Positions 1 through 15,480 of a DNA stretch of 64,000 bases are shown here, piece after piece. The DNA is from Cristatella mucedo. Its lineage: Eukaryota > Bryozoa > Phylactolaemata > Cristatellidae. A model generated the notes under the pieces. The model worked only from the letters and a program-made list of their open reading frames with translations. It made no database searches and was not told the DNA's origin. The translations under genes were made by a program, and so were the position numbers. The stretch's first letter is position 1; every line of letters starts with the position of its first letter. The stretch is from the NCBI GenBank assembly GCA_009760855.2, contig WPIO01000051.1, positions 242,001 through 306,000 on the forward strand. The letters are read 5' to 3'.

Positions 1-139
1 AAGCCATTTGTCACTGTCCATTGTTCACAATAGCACACTAAAGCTGCATGCAGAAAACGTTGTAATCTGATATGCACACTTTGAATTCACTCAGCTGTGA
101 GAGGAGTTAGCAGCCAAACTCTGCTTGAGCTGCATAAGA

Positions 140-475
140 ACAGGCCATTTGTATGGCACCCTAAGAGAACAGAATCTCTATCCAGGTGCTTTACAATTCA
201 CTTCAAGCATGCCAATAACCAAGGGTCACTGTGACATGCATGTATCACGCTTGGACAAGCATGCAAAAGTAGACAAATATAATGCTTTGGCTAAGGTGCT
301 AAAGCAATGATGATACTCAATAGATACTCAATGCAAACGGGTTAGTTAGTAGGACCACTGGCTACTGTAGCATGTCCTAAATCATGCACAGGTAATAATT
401 TAACAAAGTTTAACAGGAACAAAAAGACAAGCGCTCTCACTAGAACTGGGGAAGCTGACCGGAACCGTGCATGTT
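140..475 (-). repeat. 3' end fragment of a CR1/L2-type LINE
   Basis: This segment begins with the tail seen at other LINE and SINE ends in the window (tttgtatggcaccctaagag, then aatctctatccaggtgcttta). It continues into sequence that recurs at 6430-6730 and 39419-39690, including a shared block of 'ttagtaggacc' type. The tail orientation indicates a minus-strand LINE copy. No intact coding remains. Confidence 0.5.
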
Positions 476-1953
<1,478 letters not shown>

Positions 1954-1990
1954 TCTCTCTCTCCCTCTCTCCCTATTTCTCTCTCTCCTC

Positions 1991-4947
1991 TATCCAATAT
2001 CCAATCTCCAACCTTCTTGCTCCACCGCTGGGCTCACGCACCGATTGCTGCTCGGTATCCAGTCGTCTCGCCGCCATTCCTCGCACTTCGGTGATCGGGC
2101 CTCCACTTGTATGCACCAAAAGACTGGAGCTCGCCTTCCACATCTGTACCCACATGCACTGACGTCATATTACTGAAGTGTCAACTAAAGCTTTTCCTGC
2201 GCCCCAGTGAGCTTATCTTCTTTGTTCTTGTGCACTTTAGAAGCTTAATTGGGCTGGATTCAGCTCTAACTACTAACCAGTGTCCCTACTAACAAGTGGT
2301 CCAACTAACAAGTGGTGCTGAGTGTGTTCTTGCGTGCTTTCCCATGCTTGTCTAAGCAAGCATGAAACTAGGCATGTCAATATCCTTGGTCACTGGCAGA
2401 GCCAGGCGGCAGGGGGTGAATTAGCCCGCCCCCATAGTGGGCAGCGACCTGGGCCACCTACTTTTTCTACAATCCCCCAACCATCACCAAAATCGAAATT
2501 ATGTCCTACTTCCACTCGATTAGCAACCACTAAGTTCGTTTCGGAAAAAAATTACGCACTACAATTGTTCATTACTTGTGGGTTTTGGCCCCCTACATCT
2601 TGAAGGCTTCTTGTAGGCTTCAGGGTCAAAGTGTGGACCTTCAAAATCCAGGGTACTTAAACGAGAGGACCAGGGCTAGTAAGCCGACATGCTTGTAGCA
2701 TCTAACTACATATTGTAAATGAACGTCCCGCACATGTCCAGTCAACAAAAGCTACAGCTGATTCACTAGCCCGTAGCGACCAGTGACACGAAAGCCTCTT
2801 CGAATGTCAATGCGAAAGGCAAAGTGTATTTCATAGCTGAAAATTAATTTCATTTGAGCAAGATTAAAAGTGAGAAAGTATTGAACTTTGAAAGCAATGG
2901 ATCGTGTGAATCAAGAGAACAAAGTAGAGCAAGCTCATGGAATATGCGAGCAACAATCGTATGTACCAAATGTACCAAGGGAACAACCAGATACAGTGGG
3001 AAGAGAGGCACTGAATAAAACTCCACGACAGAATGGCCCATGTCAAACTCAGCAATATCAGGGGACCAAAGGAGATGCTCACGAATGGCGGGCTTTCACA
3101 TTGCGCTATGCTTCTTCCTTTTTCCTTTTATTAAGATTTTGCTGCATTTAGACAGAAATGCAAGATTGCCCATCAGTAGGGTGGGCTCACCTGCTAGGTC
3201 ACAAGAACACCGAGGTCAATGGAAAACCTTGATTTTCAATGCTTTGTCACGGGTATAGACTAGCTACTACGTAAGGACAGCGGCACAAGACGAGCCCTTG
3301 ATAAACATGGGTGTGTTCATAAGCCAAGAACAGATGGGAAAGTAGCCCCAAAGGCCAATCGAAGACCAAAAAAAGCGACTATCGTCTGAGTCTTGACTTC
3401 CCAGGGATCATGTGCCTCACAAGGCGGTTCTGCTCAGTCCACGGTCAGGTAGTCGGTCATCGCCAGTCAGTGACAGCTGCTTAAGTCTATGCATGCATTT
3501 CCGTTGCTTTCTTATGCAGCAGAGGCATTGCTTCCTTTTGATTTCTGCACAACGGCATTGCAATTAAGACAGGTACAAGTCATCCAGGATAGCTAACTCA
3601 ACCAGCTGGAAACCTCAGCCACTAAGAGGTGGAGCATTGCAGTTTTAATCAGGCCTAACCTAAGCCGGCAGTCCGGACGGCAAAGTCCGGAAGACTGGAC
3701 AATCAGCAGTGGGCTTGCAGCAGGCAGGATGGCACCGACTGCCCTTTCTTTAGTTTTCTTCGAGCCAAATCTAAACAAATTCACTGCGACAAATCCCTTT
3801 CACCAAGTGAATGATGACAGAGCTTGTAGAGGCCACCACTAATACTGCTGTGGCAGCGAAGGCATCCCAAGGCGATCTACGGATTGTAGTAAAGCGGCAA
3901 ACGTTTGGTCTTGGGATGTAGGCAGGCCAAACCATACTTGCACAGGCTGTGCAAGAAAGAAGGGTTGCCGAACCATATTTACGAACGTACAAAAACCTTA
4001 TTTCTGACTACCTGCCAGTCACAGATAGATGGAAAAAAGCAGGAAGCAGTGCATACAATATTAAATACACACCGAGATCACCAGTATAGCAGCTAACTGA
4101 TTGCAACATGGCACCTGTGGGTATATACATACACCTGTCTCAGGTAAAGTATATCTATGTTCTTGCGTACCGGTACATAACAGACAACATGGCTTCAACC
4201 TTCACCTCGACTAGCTTCCCTACTGAGAAATTCTCAACGTGCCACTGAAAGTAGCAAATAACAGCAACTGCTAGCACAAGCTGCTGTCAACAGCACACGC
4301 CATCATCATCAAGCTTGCATGAGGCACGGTGCTGCATCCAATGATTTGCACCCTGCCAATCCCATTGCACGAGCTAGCCGAATGGCAGCAGGTAACCTCA
4401 CTGACCTCGCCCTACTACACCAGACCGTGTACAAATAAGCAACTGGCAATCTCAATCACAAAAAACTACTCGAGGCAAGAGTCGAGACCGAGCCGGGTGC
4501 TGCTGACGTTGCATTTGCACAGTGCAGCTTATGCCGGCAAGTGGCTACCGCTGGCCGTATGAGGTGTCTAAATGCCGGGCACTGTTGGGTCACAATCGCT
4601 GGATGAATGGCAGATGCCACCCACCTCTGCACGAATATCGTACTAAAGAGGAGCTAGGAGTCGGCAAGCATGCCACACAGCAGCTGAGCACAGAGGACAG
4701 TGGCTTTGTTAGCTCTTGGCTGCATGGCTATGGGCGACAGCAAATTGCATGATAATATTACCTTTCTTATCTACACTGGGTTCACTTAGCTGGCTGTGAG
4801 GGCAGGCCTCTTTGATGCTCCCCTAAGCTAACAATGGCTCCTATTCGACGTCGAACCGCAGGCCAAGCAGCTCCACGATGGAGAGACACACAGGGGCATT
4901 AGTCAGCAACCTTTCCCCAAAACTCTAGCCACGTCAGAGCACACGAG
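1991..4947. other. Mostly non-coding; small LINE-tail fragment near 2300-2400
   Basis: Around 2315-2400 there is weak reverse-orientation similarity to the LINE-end repeat at 140-475 (the 'aagcatgaaactaggcatg' / 'ccttggtcactg' area). The rest shows no gene-like frame with splice support and no clear repeat. Confidence 0.35.
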
Positions 4948-5066
4948 CTGGTTTGGTCCACTGGTTAAGGTATTTGCCTCGACCCAAGGTCAAGCTGAAT
5001 GTATTTGATGACCTATGTGGTGGGCTCGAGTCCCGTGGCATATGTGAAGCGCATGAATAGGGATTA

Positions 5067-5071
<5 letters not shown>
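4948..5071 (+). mobile_element. tRNA-derived SINE, family A
   Basis: Starts with ctggtttggtccactggtta, a box-A-like tRNA head, followed about 80 bp later by a box-B-like gggctcgagtccc. It ends with 'gaagcgcatgaatagggatt', the same 3' tail as the local LINEs. A TA microsatellite begins directly at its 3' end. Other copies lie at 6205-6352, 21128-21263, 37222-37365 and 45016-45175. Confidence 0.8.
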
Positions 5072-5130
<59 letters not shown>

Positions 5131-5143
5131 TGTATATATATAC

Positions 5144-5190
<47 letters not shown>

Positions 5191-5228
5191 CACGTACATA
5201 CATACATGTGTGTAGGTATATGTATATA
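5072..5228. repeat. (TA)n / (TATG)n compound microsatellite
   Basis: TA dinucleotides interrupted by TATG and TACA units, ending in 'tgtgtgtaggtatatgtata'. It directly abuts the tail of the SINE at 4948-5071, so it probably grew from the SINE tail. Confidence 0.95.
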
Positions 5229-6183
5229 GCAAATCCTGACAAGTACCAATGACGGAGCACACAGTGCATTCAACTTGCCAAACCACATGGGTGAGATGGG
5301 ACAAGGAGGAACTCGCCGGCGAAGTCAGCAAGCGGTGGAGCTCTCGCTTATGCTCGCAGGCAAGCACAGTGGCTGAACGATAGCCTGACTCACGGGGGCC
5401 GGCGCTGCAGCAGAGGTGATGCCCGGTTGATGGTGCCTCTCGTCGGCGGGAACCATCGGTTCGCCGTGAAAGGCAGACAGCTCAATGGGGCTGCAAAAGA
5501 AGCAGCAGCCTGACAGCAACAAAGGCAATCAAGTCGATCGAGCCACAGCTTGCATTCGCTACCACCTACGCCCGGAGTTGCGTCGCTTCGGCTAGTCTGC
5601 AGCGAACACCACCAACAACTGCCATGCACGAGTCGAGAACGCCACCAACAATTAGTTTTAACCCAACGACTTAGCAATGAGTAGCATTCGGACAACAGAA
5701 ATTTTCAGCTTCGAGCGTTTCGGGTAACATACGTCCTGTTTTTGACGACTGGTGGCAAATTTAGTTCACAAGTTTAAGCAGTGGTCCATCGGCTTGAGGC
5801 CCGAGCAAGGAAAATTGGCTGATCGCAGGAGCTGTCGGCCAAGGAATGGCTTGCAACCACGTTCGGGTAGCAGCAGCATCAGCGTGAGTAGAAAAGCACT
5901 TGTTTCCGTGCAATCACAAAGCTATGGAAGGACAGCATGATATGGCATCGCAAAGGTGCATGTGCACAAGTTAGGATGGAGCACATGACTCTCGCGTGAC
6001 ATTCTCGCTTGCCGTCACACGACGGGGGAGGGGTGCCAGGCATGGGCATGGAGAGGGAGCCGCAGCATGGCGGACGAGACCGGGCGGCTTTGACATCGAT
6101 AAGGGCAGCAGGACCGGTTGGGAGCAGATCATTAATGCACTGCGCTGCCCACACGACAAAATATATTTCATTTGTACAGTACC
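5229..6183. other. Non-coding stretch, nothing recognised
   Basis: Moderately GC-rich with several short overlapping frames on both strands. None contains a recognisable motif or convincing splice sites. Confidence 0.35.
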
Positions 6184-6256
6184 CTAAATTATATGAAGTT
6201 AATTTTTCTATTTGGGTGCTTCATTAACTTAACTTTTCTATTTGGGTGCTTCACAT
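6184..6256. repeat. Short tandem duplication
   Basis: The block 'acttttctatttgggtgctt' occurs twice about 35 bp apart (ttaatttttctatttgggtg... then ttaacttttctatttgggtg...). The second copy runs into the SINE at 6225-6352, so the SINE 3' end is duplicated. Confidence 0.8.
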
Positions 6257-6352
6257 AAGCCACGGGCCTCAAGCCCATGACCTCAGTGATCAAATGCATT
6301 CACCTTGAACTTGGTTTGAGGTGAGCACCCTGAACACTAGGCCAAACCAGCA
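6205..6352 (-). mobile_element. tRNA-derived SINE, family A, degraded
   Basis: Reading on the minus strand: ctggtttggcctagtgttca (box A region), then a box-B-like gggcttgaggcccgtgg, then a tail matching the family A 3' end. Divergence from the other copies suggests an old insertion. Confidence 0.7.
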
Positions 6353-6429
6353 CAGCAATCGACAATCGCATGCAATAGTAGGCATGTTTCCACTATAAGT
6401 AAGGTAGGAGTGACACCCTTATAATAATA

Positions 6430-6730
6430 ATTTGTCATATGTAGAGTTCTAAGAGAACATAAATCTCTACCCGTGTGCTTTAAAACTCACTACAGGAGAA
6501 TCGATACCCTAGATTTGAGACATGCACCGCAACAATCATCACACTTAAGGCCAGCATGCTAAAGCAAACATGAAGACACCGATAGTGACTGGCTAGCAAG
6601 ACCTCTGGCTAATAACATTCACTGATTTATGCATGGGTACAGAATTAAGCATGGGTACACAGGAAAAGCGCAGAGGAACGAAAATCACAAGTTCACTGAG
6701 GCAAAAGAAAAGCTGACTGGAACCGATGTG
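6430..6730 (-). repeat. 3' end fragment of a CR1/L2-type LINE
   Basis: Starts with an aataataattt tail and 'gttctaagagaacataaatc', then follows the same order of sequence blocks as 140-475. No open frame survives. Confidence 0.5.
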
Positions 6731-7280
6731 TCGTCGGCTGAGACTTAAGTAATGCACATGGTCTTTGCAAGTTGTGATCCTTGTACTTGGCACTAGGCAT
6801 GCTTGGGTTAACTCAAAGCTCTTCAGCAGAATAAATGCACAATGCACATGACTTCGATGCAGCTCGGTTTATCACGTGCCCAAGCAGTAAATTTGCCTCA
6901 TGCTATACCAAAGTTGCTGCTACGCAGCATTGTGCTGCCCTTCTCCACAGCGCCTACACAATCAAATTTCCAGCAGCCAATCGGGCCATTGTGCATTGGA
7001 AATAGTAGAAAGGTTTAGTAACTTTTATTTTAGCCTTCGTAACTCCTATTTTAGCCGACCTATAACAATAACTTTCTAATACATTTTATTTTTTGCCTTC
7101 CTAATGTATTTCATCGATTCTACAGTTAACTGGGACCAAATAAAAAACGCGTGGGAGTTTGAACGCTTGCTGAAACTGGCCATTAGGAACGACCATGCTT
7201 ACAGCATCCGATGGTTGCCCAAAATTGTATAAAATGCTTCAAGATTCATGGCACACCGTGCTAAAGTGATATATTAGTAG

Positions 7281-7435
7281 TACTAGCTGATTTAACATCC
7301 TCTTTTTGTATAGCGACACCATCACCACCGTTTGCAGTGGCAATAAAGGATCGCCCACCGCAGGATTCGAACCCGCGACCTTGGGGCCCATGCCGTGAAA
7401 AGCAACTGCCATACCTAGTGAGCCATTACGGCTCA

Positions 7436-7437
<2 letters not shown>
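7281..7437 (-). mobile_element. tRNA-derived SINE, family B
   Basis: On the minus strand it starts gtgagccgtaatggctcact (box A region), then has a box-B-like gggttcgaatcctgcgg, and ends in ctatacaaaaagagga and a 'gttaaatcagctagta' tail. Nearly the same unit occurs at 59903-60074 and 59329-59475, with tails at 32720-32832 and 60815-60946. A long TA array starts at its 5' edge. Confidence 0.85.
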
Positions 7438-7530
<93 letters not shown>

Positions 7531-7582
7531 GTGTGTGTGTGTGTGTGCGTGTGTATTTACATGGTGACATACATACATACAT

Positions 7583-7617
<35 letters not shown>

Positions 7618-7620
7618 CAC
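7438..7620. repeat. (TA)n, (TG)n and (ACAT)n compound microsatellite
   Basis: About 90 bp of TA, then a TG run near 7530-7556, then ACAT and AC units and another TA run to about 7617. Confidence 0.97.
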
Positions 7621-7719
7621 TGTGATACCGTACCATACACATATGGACAAAAGCCAAAAATAACATATCTTGTTCACATTTGGTCAATAATTTAACTTTT
7701 AATTTTTCAAGATTCAGAG

Positions 7720-8900
7720 CCTAGACGAACGCTAGGTTACTATGATGCTGTAGAAAAGCATTACTTCCTACTCCAGCATTAATGGCTTGCATCCTATTTA
7801 AGCTGACGATAAACACGGCAAGGTGCTGATGTGCTTTGCATGCACAGCTGATCGCAGTAGGCAGCAACAGCTTATCATCAGGAACATCCAAGGTTCTGCC
7901 AAGCTGCTCAAACATCACTAACACACCTTCGAGTCAACATAAATAAACAGGTCCATAGCTGAGCTTTCGTTCATGCTAACAGGCACAGCTCTCATCTGTC
8001 CATAGTCGCACGAGCATCAAGGAAGAGGTGAGAGAGCCTACCATCTTCCCCTTGGACCGACTCAATCAGCAAGTCAGACCTCTCATGACTACAGCCCCAG
8101 GCAAGTTCAAGTTCAACTCCTCGGCACAATCCTGTGCATATTTCCATACTAAAATGACATGTGATCCTGAATTGACTAAGGCATCAGCTAGCCAATTGCA
8201 GAATGACAAGACAGCTGATTATCCGGTGCCATCATCCGAGAGCTGTTTGCTGGCCAGGCAGCACTGCCAGGAAAAGAGCTCTCCCGGGGGACTGCATACA
8301 TGCACAATAACCAGCCGATCAATTAAAGGCACACAATTAAATGTCAATGAGATGACTGCCAGCTGCAGGCATTCTGAAGAATCATTCAGCTATATTGTTA
8401 GCCATTCCAGATCTCCTTGACGGTCCAAAATTATCGTGCTGCTGTTTCTCCTGAAATGGCATGAGCTCACCAACAAGCTCATACAGCTTGGTACCAATAA
8501 CAAGCTAATCCTACTCTCCATGGTCGGCTGGCACAGGTGATCAGCCCATTTCAGCTTGGTACAGTAGCTTTGACCAAGCATCCAGCACAAAGAAATTTCG
8601 ACTTGGGATCAGAGATTTCTGTGCCTTGCTTCGAAGTTCTCCAGGGGCTTCTTTCATGGTGCAGGGCTATACGAATAACTTGACAACTGGTTTACCAGGA
8701 GGTGGAATAAGGTGGCCAGGCAGGAGGCTGGCGCCGAGAGAGAAAAGCTGGAGGAGGGCAGACGTAAGTTTGGAATCAATGAAGAGGTACGCAGTACTAC
8801 GATGGACACTGGGAGTGTAGGGTCAAAACATCCATGACGAAGTCAGGGATTGAAAACCTTACACAATCCACATAATGAATTGGTGGCAGATGCTTTTTAG
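7720..8900 (-). mobile_element. Possible decayed Ty3/gypsy-like retroelement remnant
   Basis: The minus strand contains broken frames. One, around 8130-8230, reads approximately NWLADALVNSGSHVIL, which resembles the 'ALVDSGS' active-site region of retroviral-type aspartic proteases (the catalytic Asp would be replaced by Asn). Downstream frames are interrupted by stops. The similarity is short, so this is a tentative call. Confidence 0.25.
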
Positions 8901-9309
8901 CAGGAAAATTCACTGGTCCCTTTCTATGGCACTACCATTTCTACATCCCTTTTTCCATTTAATCGAGACATAATCTCTACTAACTGTTGATCAAACCTAC
9001 AGCCTGGCGAGCAGGGCAGCCAAACAACGAAAATCACGACAAAATGGCACCACAGCCTCGATCGAGTTCTTTGACAAAGCCTGAAGCCTTGCTGAGTCCT
9101 TCGTCACAAATAAAGGGCATGGATATAGATGAGGTTCTCTTAGGGAACTATACAAATGAATTATACATGTATATAAACTAAGAATGTAATGGTACAAAGA
9201 AAACCACGGCAAAAGAAAGTGCCACGGCTGCTCCCTCACTCTCCCAGCATCCGGGGCTCCCATGCCAAGCATCGTTTAGCACCTTGTCAGAAAGCGATAC
9301 ATCAGTCAA

Positions 9310-9323
9310 GCCCCCCCCCCCCC
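9310..9323. repeat. Poly-C run
   Basis: Homopolymer of about 13 C. Confidence 0.9.
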
Positions 9324-9566
9324 GTGCCAAGGCCAGTGCGTTGATATCTAATAACACTGTCACAACCAAACAAACCCTCGTGCGAAGTGGCTCATGATAG
9401 GTGTAAACCAATTAACTAAACTACGGCGCCTGTATAAACAACATCAGTAGGTCGCCGCGAGAAGATACGCTGAACGGTGTCATGCTTTAACAGCGAGCAG
9501 GAAATCTAAAGTCTCTAAGGCAGTTAATCGCGCAGTCGCCGTAGCTAACTGTGACTTGCGGTCTAC

Positions 9567-9714
9567 CTATGGCGGCTGGGTGCTTGCGAGGCTGAGTAGA
9601 CGGATGAAGTTCTCGATTCCCTTTGCGCTTCGTCCAGTAACTTTTCCAGGTTACAGTTGCCTGACAATGGCTGTTGCTGGGGCAGTTGTGAAAAATGCAG
9701 GTCCACCCACGATT
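9567..9714 (-). CDS. Candidate internal exon of an unrecognised gene
   Basis: On the minus strand, a frame bounded by an acceptor-like ttctag (ending 9715) and a donor-like CATAG|GTAGAC (ending 9567) is open for the whole 148 nt. It encodes a hydrophilic peptide with a Gln-rich start and a segment reading NLEKLLDEAQRESRTSS. The composition looks protein-like (amphipathic, few rare residues). No partner exon was found and there is no family match, so it could be coincidence. Confidence 0.3.
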
Positions 9715-10976
<1,262 letters not shown>

Positions 10977-11939
10977 CGTCCAGAAAAGTTGACCAAGCGG
11001 TTTCAAACTAAGAGAATAGATTCGTATCCTTCGTCTAATTTTGCCATATTGCCCATACATATTTTAGCGGGTTAGCGATGCCGAGTGGTCGAATTTGAAG
11101 TACTGGCGGATTTTAAAATGAAAGTCTGAGACGAGTGCTACACAAAAGAAGTCGCACTTTCTCCGTCTCCCAAGGTCAGTAGAAATGAAATGTCTGCCTA
11201 CTTTGCTTGCTTGGAAAGCACGTGTTTATAAAGATTCTAAATGCTGGTGAGCCCTCTGCACAATTTATATAGCAATATATAACCTTGTAATTGGGAGAAA
11301 CAGGTAATGAAATTGTGATTAAAAGATATATAGACTGAATACTCACTACTAGAATCAAGTCTTAGCAGTTTATAAGTTTAAACAGTCGCAACTATACAAT
11401 AAGAACTGTAAAAGAAAGTTTGATTAACTCGGTTGCATTGAAGTCCTTGTCTTTTGAAGCGATATAGACTCATGAACTTACTACTAAAGCTACTTAAAAA
11501 TAGGTATAATAATTGATTTGCTTTCAACCAGAATATTACAATAAATTAATGAAACAGCTTGTCCTACAAACGTATCCGATCTGTGAATATATACCGCTAG
11601 TTTTTTCCTATATGCAGGCATGCGAATCGTTCGCCATGATTGGCTGGCTCGTGCGAGATCAGGGCGATTCAGCGCTCCCCCAATAAGTACAGCCTGTCTT
11701 GAAATATTTTTTAGCTTTGAACTCCACACCCCCCTTTGCTGGGTATGGCCGTGGACGTCAGAACGAGACTAGTCAGCCGTTTGACAGTAAACCTCACTTC
11801 TCCTCCTGAAGCCTTCCAATGCTGTGGATATTTAGTATTTTCTGCTGGGTTCAAGGCCCCAACCTAGCTTAATTTTAGAGGCAACATTATAAACCAGTGA
11901 AATTTCTTGTCAGACCTGCTAGCAGAGATCTGTGATAGC

Positions 11940-12145
11940 CAGGCCTCAAGACCTTGGGCGTAATCGAACCTGGGCTAACCACTGTGGTGAGTGATCCACA
12001 TTTCTGAAGTAAGAACGAATATGATAACCGGCCTTCAAGCAATCTGCTGAATTCATTTGTCGCAAATGAGATCGTAATCAGATCTGAGGTCCAGACTGAG
12101 CACCAGGTGACGGTCTAACCAACGCTCTACTGACTACACGCTGAC
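11940..12145 (-). mobile_element. tRNA-like SINE remnants
   Basis: On the minus strand, gtagtcagtagagcgttggt (near 12115-12137) looks like a tRNA box A. A box-B-like ggttcgattacgcc lies near 11955-11975. Their spacing is wrong for one tRNA, so these are probably two broken tRNA-derived elements rather than a gene. Confidence 0.35.
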
Positions 12146-12929
12146 ATCCCCTCTATCCGAAAAACGGGTCTGAGTCTATACGGCGTGCAGCAGTTATGTT
12201 GCATCGAGTAACTTCACGGCTTGGTATCACGGAGTACAGCTAGCTATAAGCTATCTGACGCAGAGTGTCGGAGTTAAGTAGATGCTGTGCAAAACGGCGA
12301 TCTGTCAGAATCGGAACTGTCATAACCAATTATGAGATAGCGTAAGGCCAAAAGTGTGAGGCGTACTGTTGTACTAATGAACTGTAAGTGCAACTTCATG
12401 CACTGAGGAAACACTGCCTGTGCTGCTTGAAAGCTTATATTGCTGAGATATTTAAGCAGAAAATAGCAAGGATCTTGGCATGTAGGTGGATAAGCCTTGA
12501 GCATTTAAGGCGTTTTACAAGGTCATTACTTCGTAACTCCTGAAAAGTTTTGATAGCCCCTCTAAAAACTATCTACTTTAGCTTGTCACTGTTGCTGTTA
12601 TTTTAACTCTTACATTAAATATGAAAGCTCTTTAATAAAGGAACGAGCTCTTAGACTTGCCTTATCGTAATTATCTCTGTGGCAGCTCCAAAATGATGGT
12701 ACTTTAAAAATAACATACATAGGCATAGGTTTAGGACAGCCATAGGTGTAGGAAGGGAACTAGAAGGTCGATGACCCAAGATCAAGCTTCATCAAGCGTC
12801 CTGGATCTTTATTTTCTGAAACCATAGACATGTACTGCAAAATGTGCCCAACTGAATTAAGAAGTTTTCCTGGGCAATGTTGCAAAATATGAGTTAAACT
12901 CGCATTTCAAATATTACGTTGGTCAGCGG

Positions 12930-13260
12930 AGTATTGGCTGAGTTATGGAAGCCACAAATCTACACTGGAAATGAAGCTGCATAACGTCACGAGAATGCAT
13001 CTCAGAAAGCTTGACGCATGTACCTCCATCAACCAAAGTGCAGCTAGGTTAAGATAACAATCGCACATGATGCAGCGATCAGTAAATTTGTATTTGTAGA
13101 TACACTGCTTCCCGTTTGTATACGGGTTAGACATTTATGCGAAATCATTTTTATTGTAAATGGAAATCGTCAGATCTTCTGATTCCATTTCTAACTTTTT
13201 TCCCTTGAAAGGTATCCTACACAAATATTTGACTGTCGGACAAATTTAGTAAGTATCTCC
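12930..13260. repeat. Diverged dispersed repeat (copy 1 of 2)
   Basis: Shares an ordered series of blocks with 23140-23410: 'cgcacatgatgcag'/'cgtacatgatgcag', then 'gggttagacat', then 'tatttgact'. Too diverged to classify; no protein signal. Confidence 0.4.
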
Positions 13261-13568
13261 TTGACATTCGCACTTGAGCAGATCAAAAGAGGCCAGCCAA
13301 ACAGCTCGCCTACGACGAGCAGCCTTTCAGGCTCACCAACTTAGGTTGCTCGCTTATTGTGCGGGCTGGAGGCTTCTCAGCAGCGCTCCTTCCGAGTGGA
13401 TCTCCGGTCGACACTAAGAAAGTTAAGAAGCCTTTTTCTTGAGTGAGGCTGATCAGTCCCGATCTGGCCGGTTCACCTTCAGCTCGCTGCATACTTCATC
13501 TCGCTCGCTTCTCTCTCCTCTCCCCCAGCGAAGCTACTAAAAAGCTTTAGGTAGAGTTAGGTAAGCCC

Positions 13569-13700
13569 AGTGGCGGAGTCAGGGGGGCCGAGGGGGAATT
13601 CTCCAACCCCTACTGGAAAGGGAGCCAAGTGCAGGTCGCTGAGAAGTGTTGTAATGTGGCAGCCACCTGGGCCGCCCCCTATTCCTACGCCTCGCAACCG
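13569..13700 (+). mobile_element. Possible hAT-type transposon terminus
   Basis: The sequence starts cagtggcggagtcagggggg, which resembles the CAGTGGCGGA ends common in hAT transposons and MITEs. A weak second copy of the inner part occurs near 2395-2480. No matching inverted terminus was found, so the element is truncated or the call is wrong. Confidence 0.3.
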
Positions 13701-14399
13701 TCATTGACGAGGAAATCACTTCTTCATTCGGCTAGATGATCAATCAGTGTTCTTGTCAAAACAATTACTACGATTTTGCCAAATAATTGTTCACTAATTG
13801 CGGACTATCTCCGGCTACTTGAAAATCTTACTGGCCTTGCCCCTACTTTACAATGGTGCAGGTTTTGCCACCGCCTACATGAAAATCCTGGAGCTGCCAC
13901 ACGGCGAGCCTGCCGGGCAGGTAGCCTTAACGGCATGGCTTCGGGCTCTACAGATAGGTGTACCAGTATTGTTTTAGACCTATTTTAAAGGTTACCGGAC
14001 GGTACTCTGTCGGTGCCAATATCGAGACTTTCCAAAAAATGGCGTAGAAAAATAGTTCACAGATGCTGAAAGCCGTTCTTTTAGTACTTCTTCGTAGGGC
14101 AAAATTAAAATTTGCTTCCTGTAAAGGTTGCCACTGCACTTTAAAATGTATGAAGAAGAATTGCTATCAGTCCTGTCGGGGAGCACCGTTGATGAGATAT
14201 TGTTTTTACTATAGGTGTCCACGAGTGCTTACTAAGCCATGAATAATATTAAAGAATTTATATAGCTCCCAGAGAGATGAAGAAAACTAAACATCTAGCA
14301 TGAGCTGGAAGGAGAAAATGTGAATTGGTTAGTGAGAAAAAGCAGACTCAGCATGAGACAGCATAACAATTATCGATTACCCTTACTGTGAGGAGCAGA

Positions 14400-15480
14400 T
14401 AGAATTTTAGCTTTTTTAAATTTCGTCAAGTCAGACGACATCGTAACGTCTGTTGGGTGAGCTCAAGGCATTGGTAGAATACTAACTGAAAGCCTGGTCT
14501 CCAAAGGATCTGAATTAGGTTAGAAGCACAGTTTAGTGATATGTGTCAGAAGAGCCTGTGGTATGACAGAAAGCGTGAATAGAAAGTATTTTGGTAGGTT
14601 ATTCAGAACAAAAAAATTAAGAGAAACAAAAGTGAGAGACATAAACTCAAAGTAAAAATGCGCTGCCAGATAGGGGGCCCAGTGCAGGTCGTTGAGAAGT
14701 GGTTAAATGTGGCAGTTTCGATGTTTGTGACAGAGAAGCCTAGCAGCATTGTCATGTAATAACTGAGTTTTGTCAAAAACGCATTGACGAGCTTGAGTGT
14801 GGTGTGCTTGCCCCAAAAAAAGCCCAAATTTTTAATGCTATGTGCAAAGCTGAAATTAGGCAGACTTGATCGCGGTGCTGATGTTTTCATCAAGTAGATA
14901 ACTTTAGAACAGAACTGAATCCAGATTGGTTCCAGATGCTACAGGAGATATGCTGGCTGACCCTATTATGAGGCTAGCCCCCTTAACATTTTAAGTAACC
15001 CCGGTTTTACCGATAACTATGAAGTTGTTTGTATCTCATCTAATTTGAGAAGTTATACTGCCTTCATTCATGAATGCAGCAATTCATGTTGGGCATGCAT
15101 TTGGTGCATGTAGTTGAAAGAGTTTGATTTGCTTAATGAAAGGCGTGGCTAGATCAAAGAAACAGATTCGGAGCACAGATACAGGTGTGTGTCGTCTATA
15201 TAGGAATGAAATCCTAGATTTCACTTACAGAGTATAATTTGTGAAAGGAAGTGAACCGTACACTGACTCCTGAAGTACTGCATATTTTAAAGGCTCTACT
15301 GATGGCGGTGCCCCGTTAATATCGATGCTCTGAAGTCTTCCACAGACAGAAGACAAAAACTTAGAAGGACTTGGAGATCGATGGTATCAAACGCTCCTGG
15401 TAGGTACTGCTGAGCCAGCAGAGAAATAGCACGGCAGATTCCTGAATAGGTGCACCTGCCATTGGACCGCAAGGCATACC
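14400..15480 (-). mobile_element. Degraded CR1/L2-type LINE fragment
   Basis: In reverse orientation it follows the same order of blocks as the better copy at 21505-22742: 'tctccaaaggatctgaatta', 'gtgcaggtcgttgagaagtg', 'aggcagacttgatcgcggtg' and the 'cgatgctctgaagtcttcca' block near 15325. It is interrupted by stops and indels throughout, with no coding capacity. Confidence 0.65.

Noticed and set aside
4934-5367. Tyr-Ile repeat frames on the minus strand
   Set aside because: Produced by the TA/TATG microsatellite; likewise at 7426-7687 and 10638-11060.
11085-11155. tRNA-like sequence gatgccgagtggtcgaattt
   Set aside because: Resembles a tRNA-Leu/Ser box A, but there is no box B or foldable acceptor stem at the right distance.
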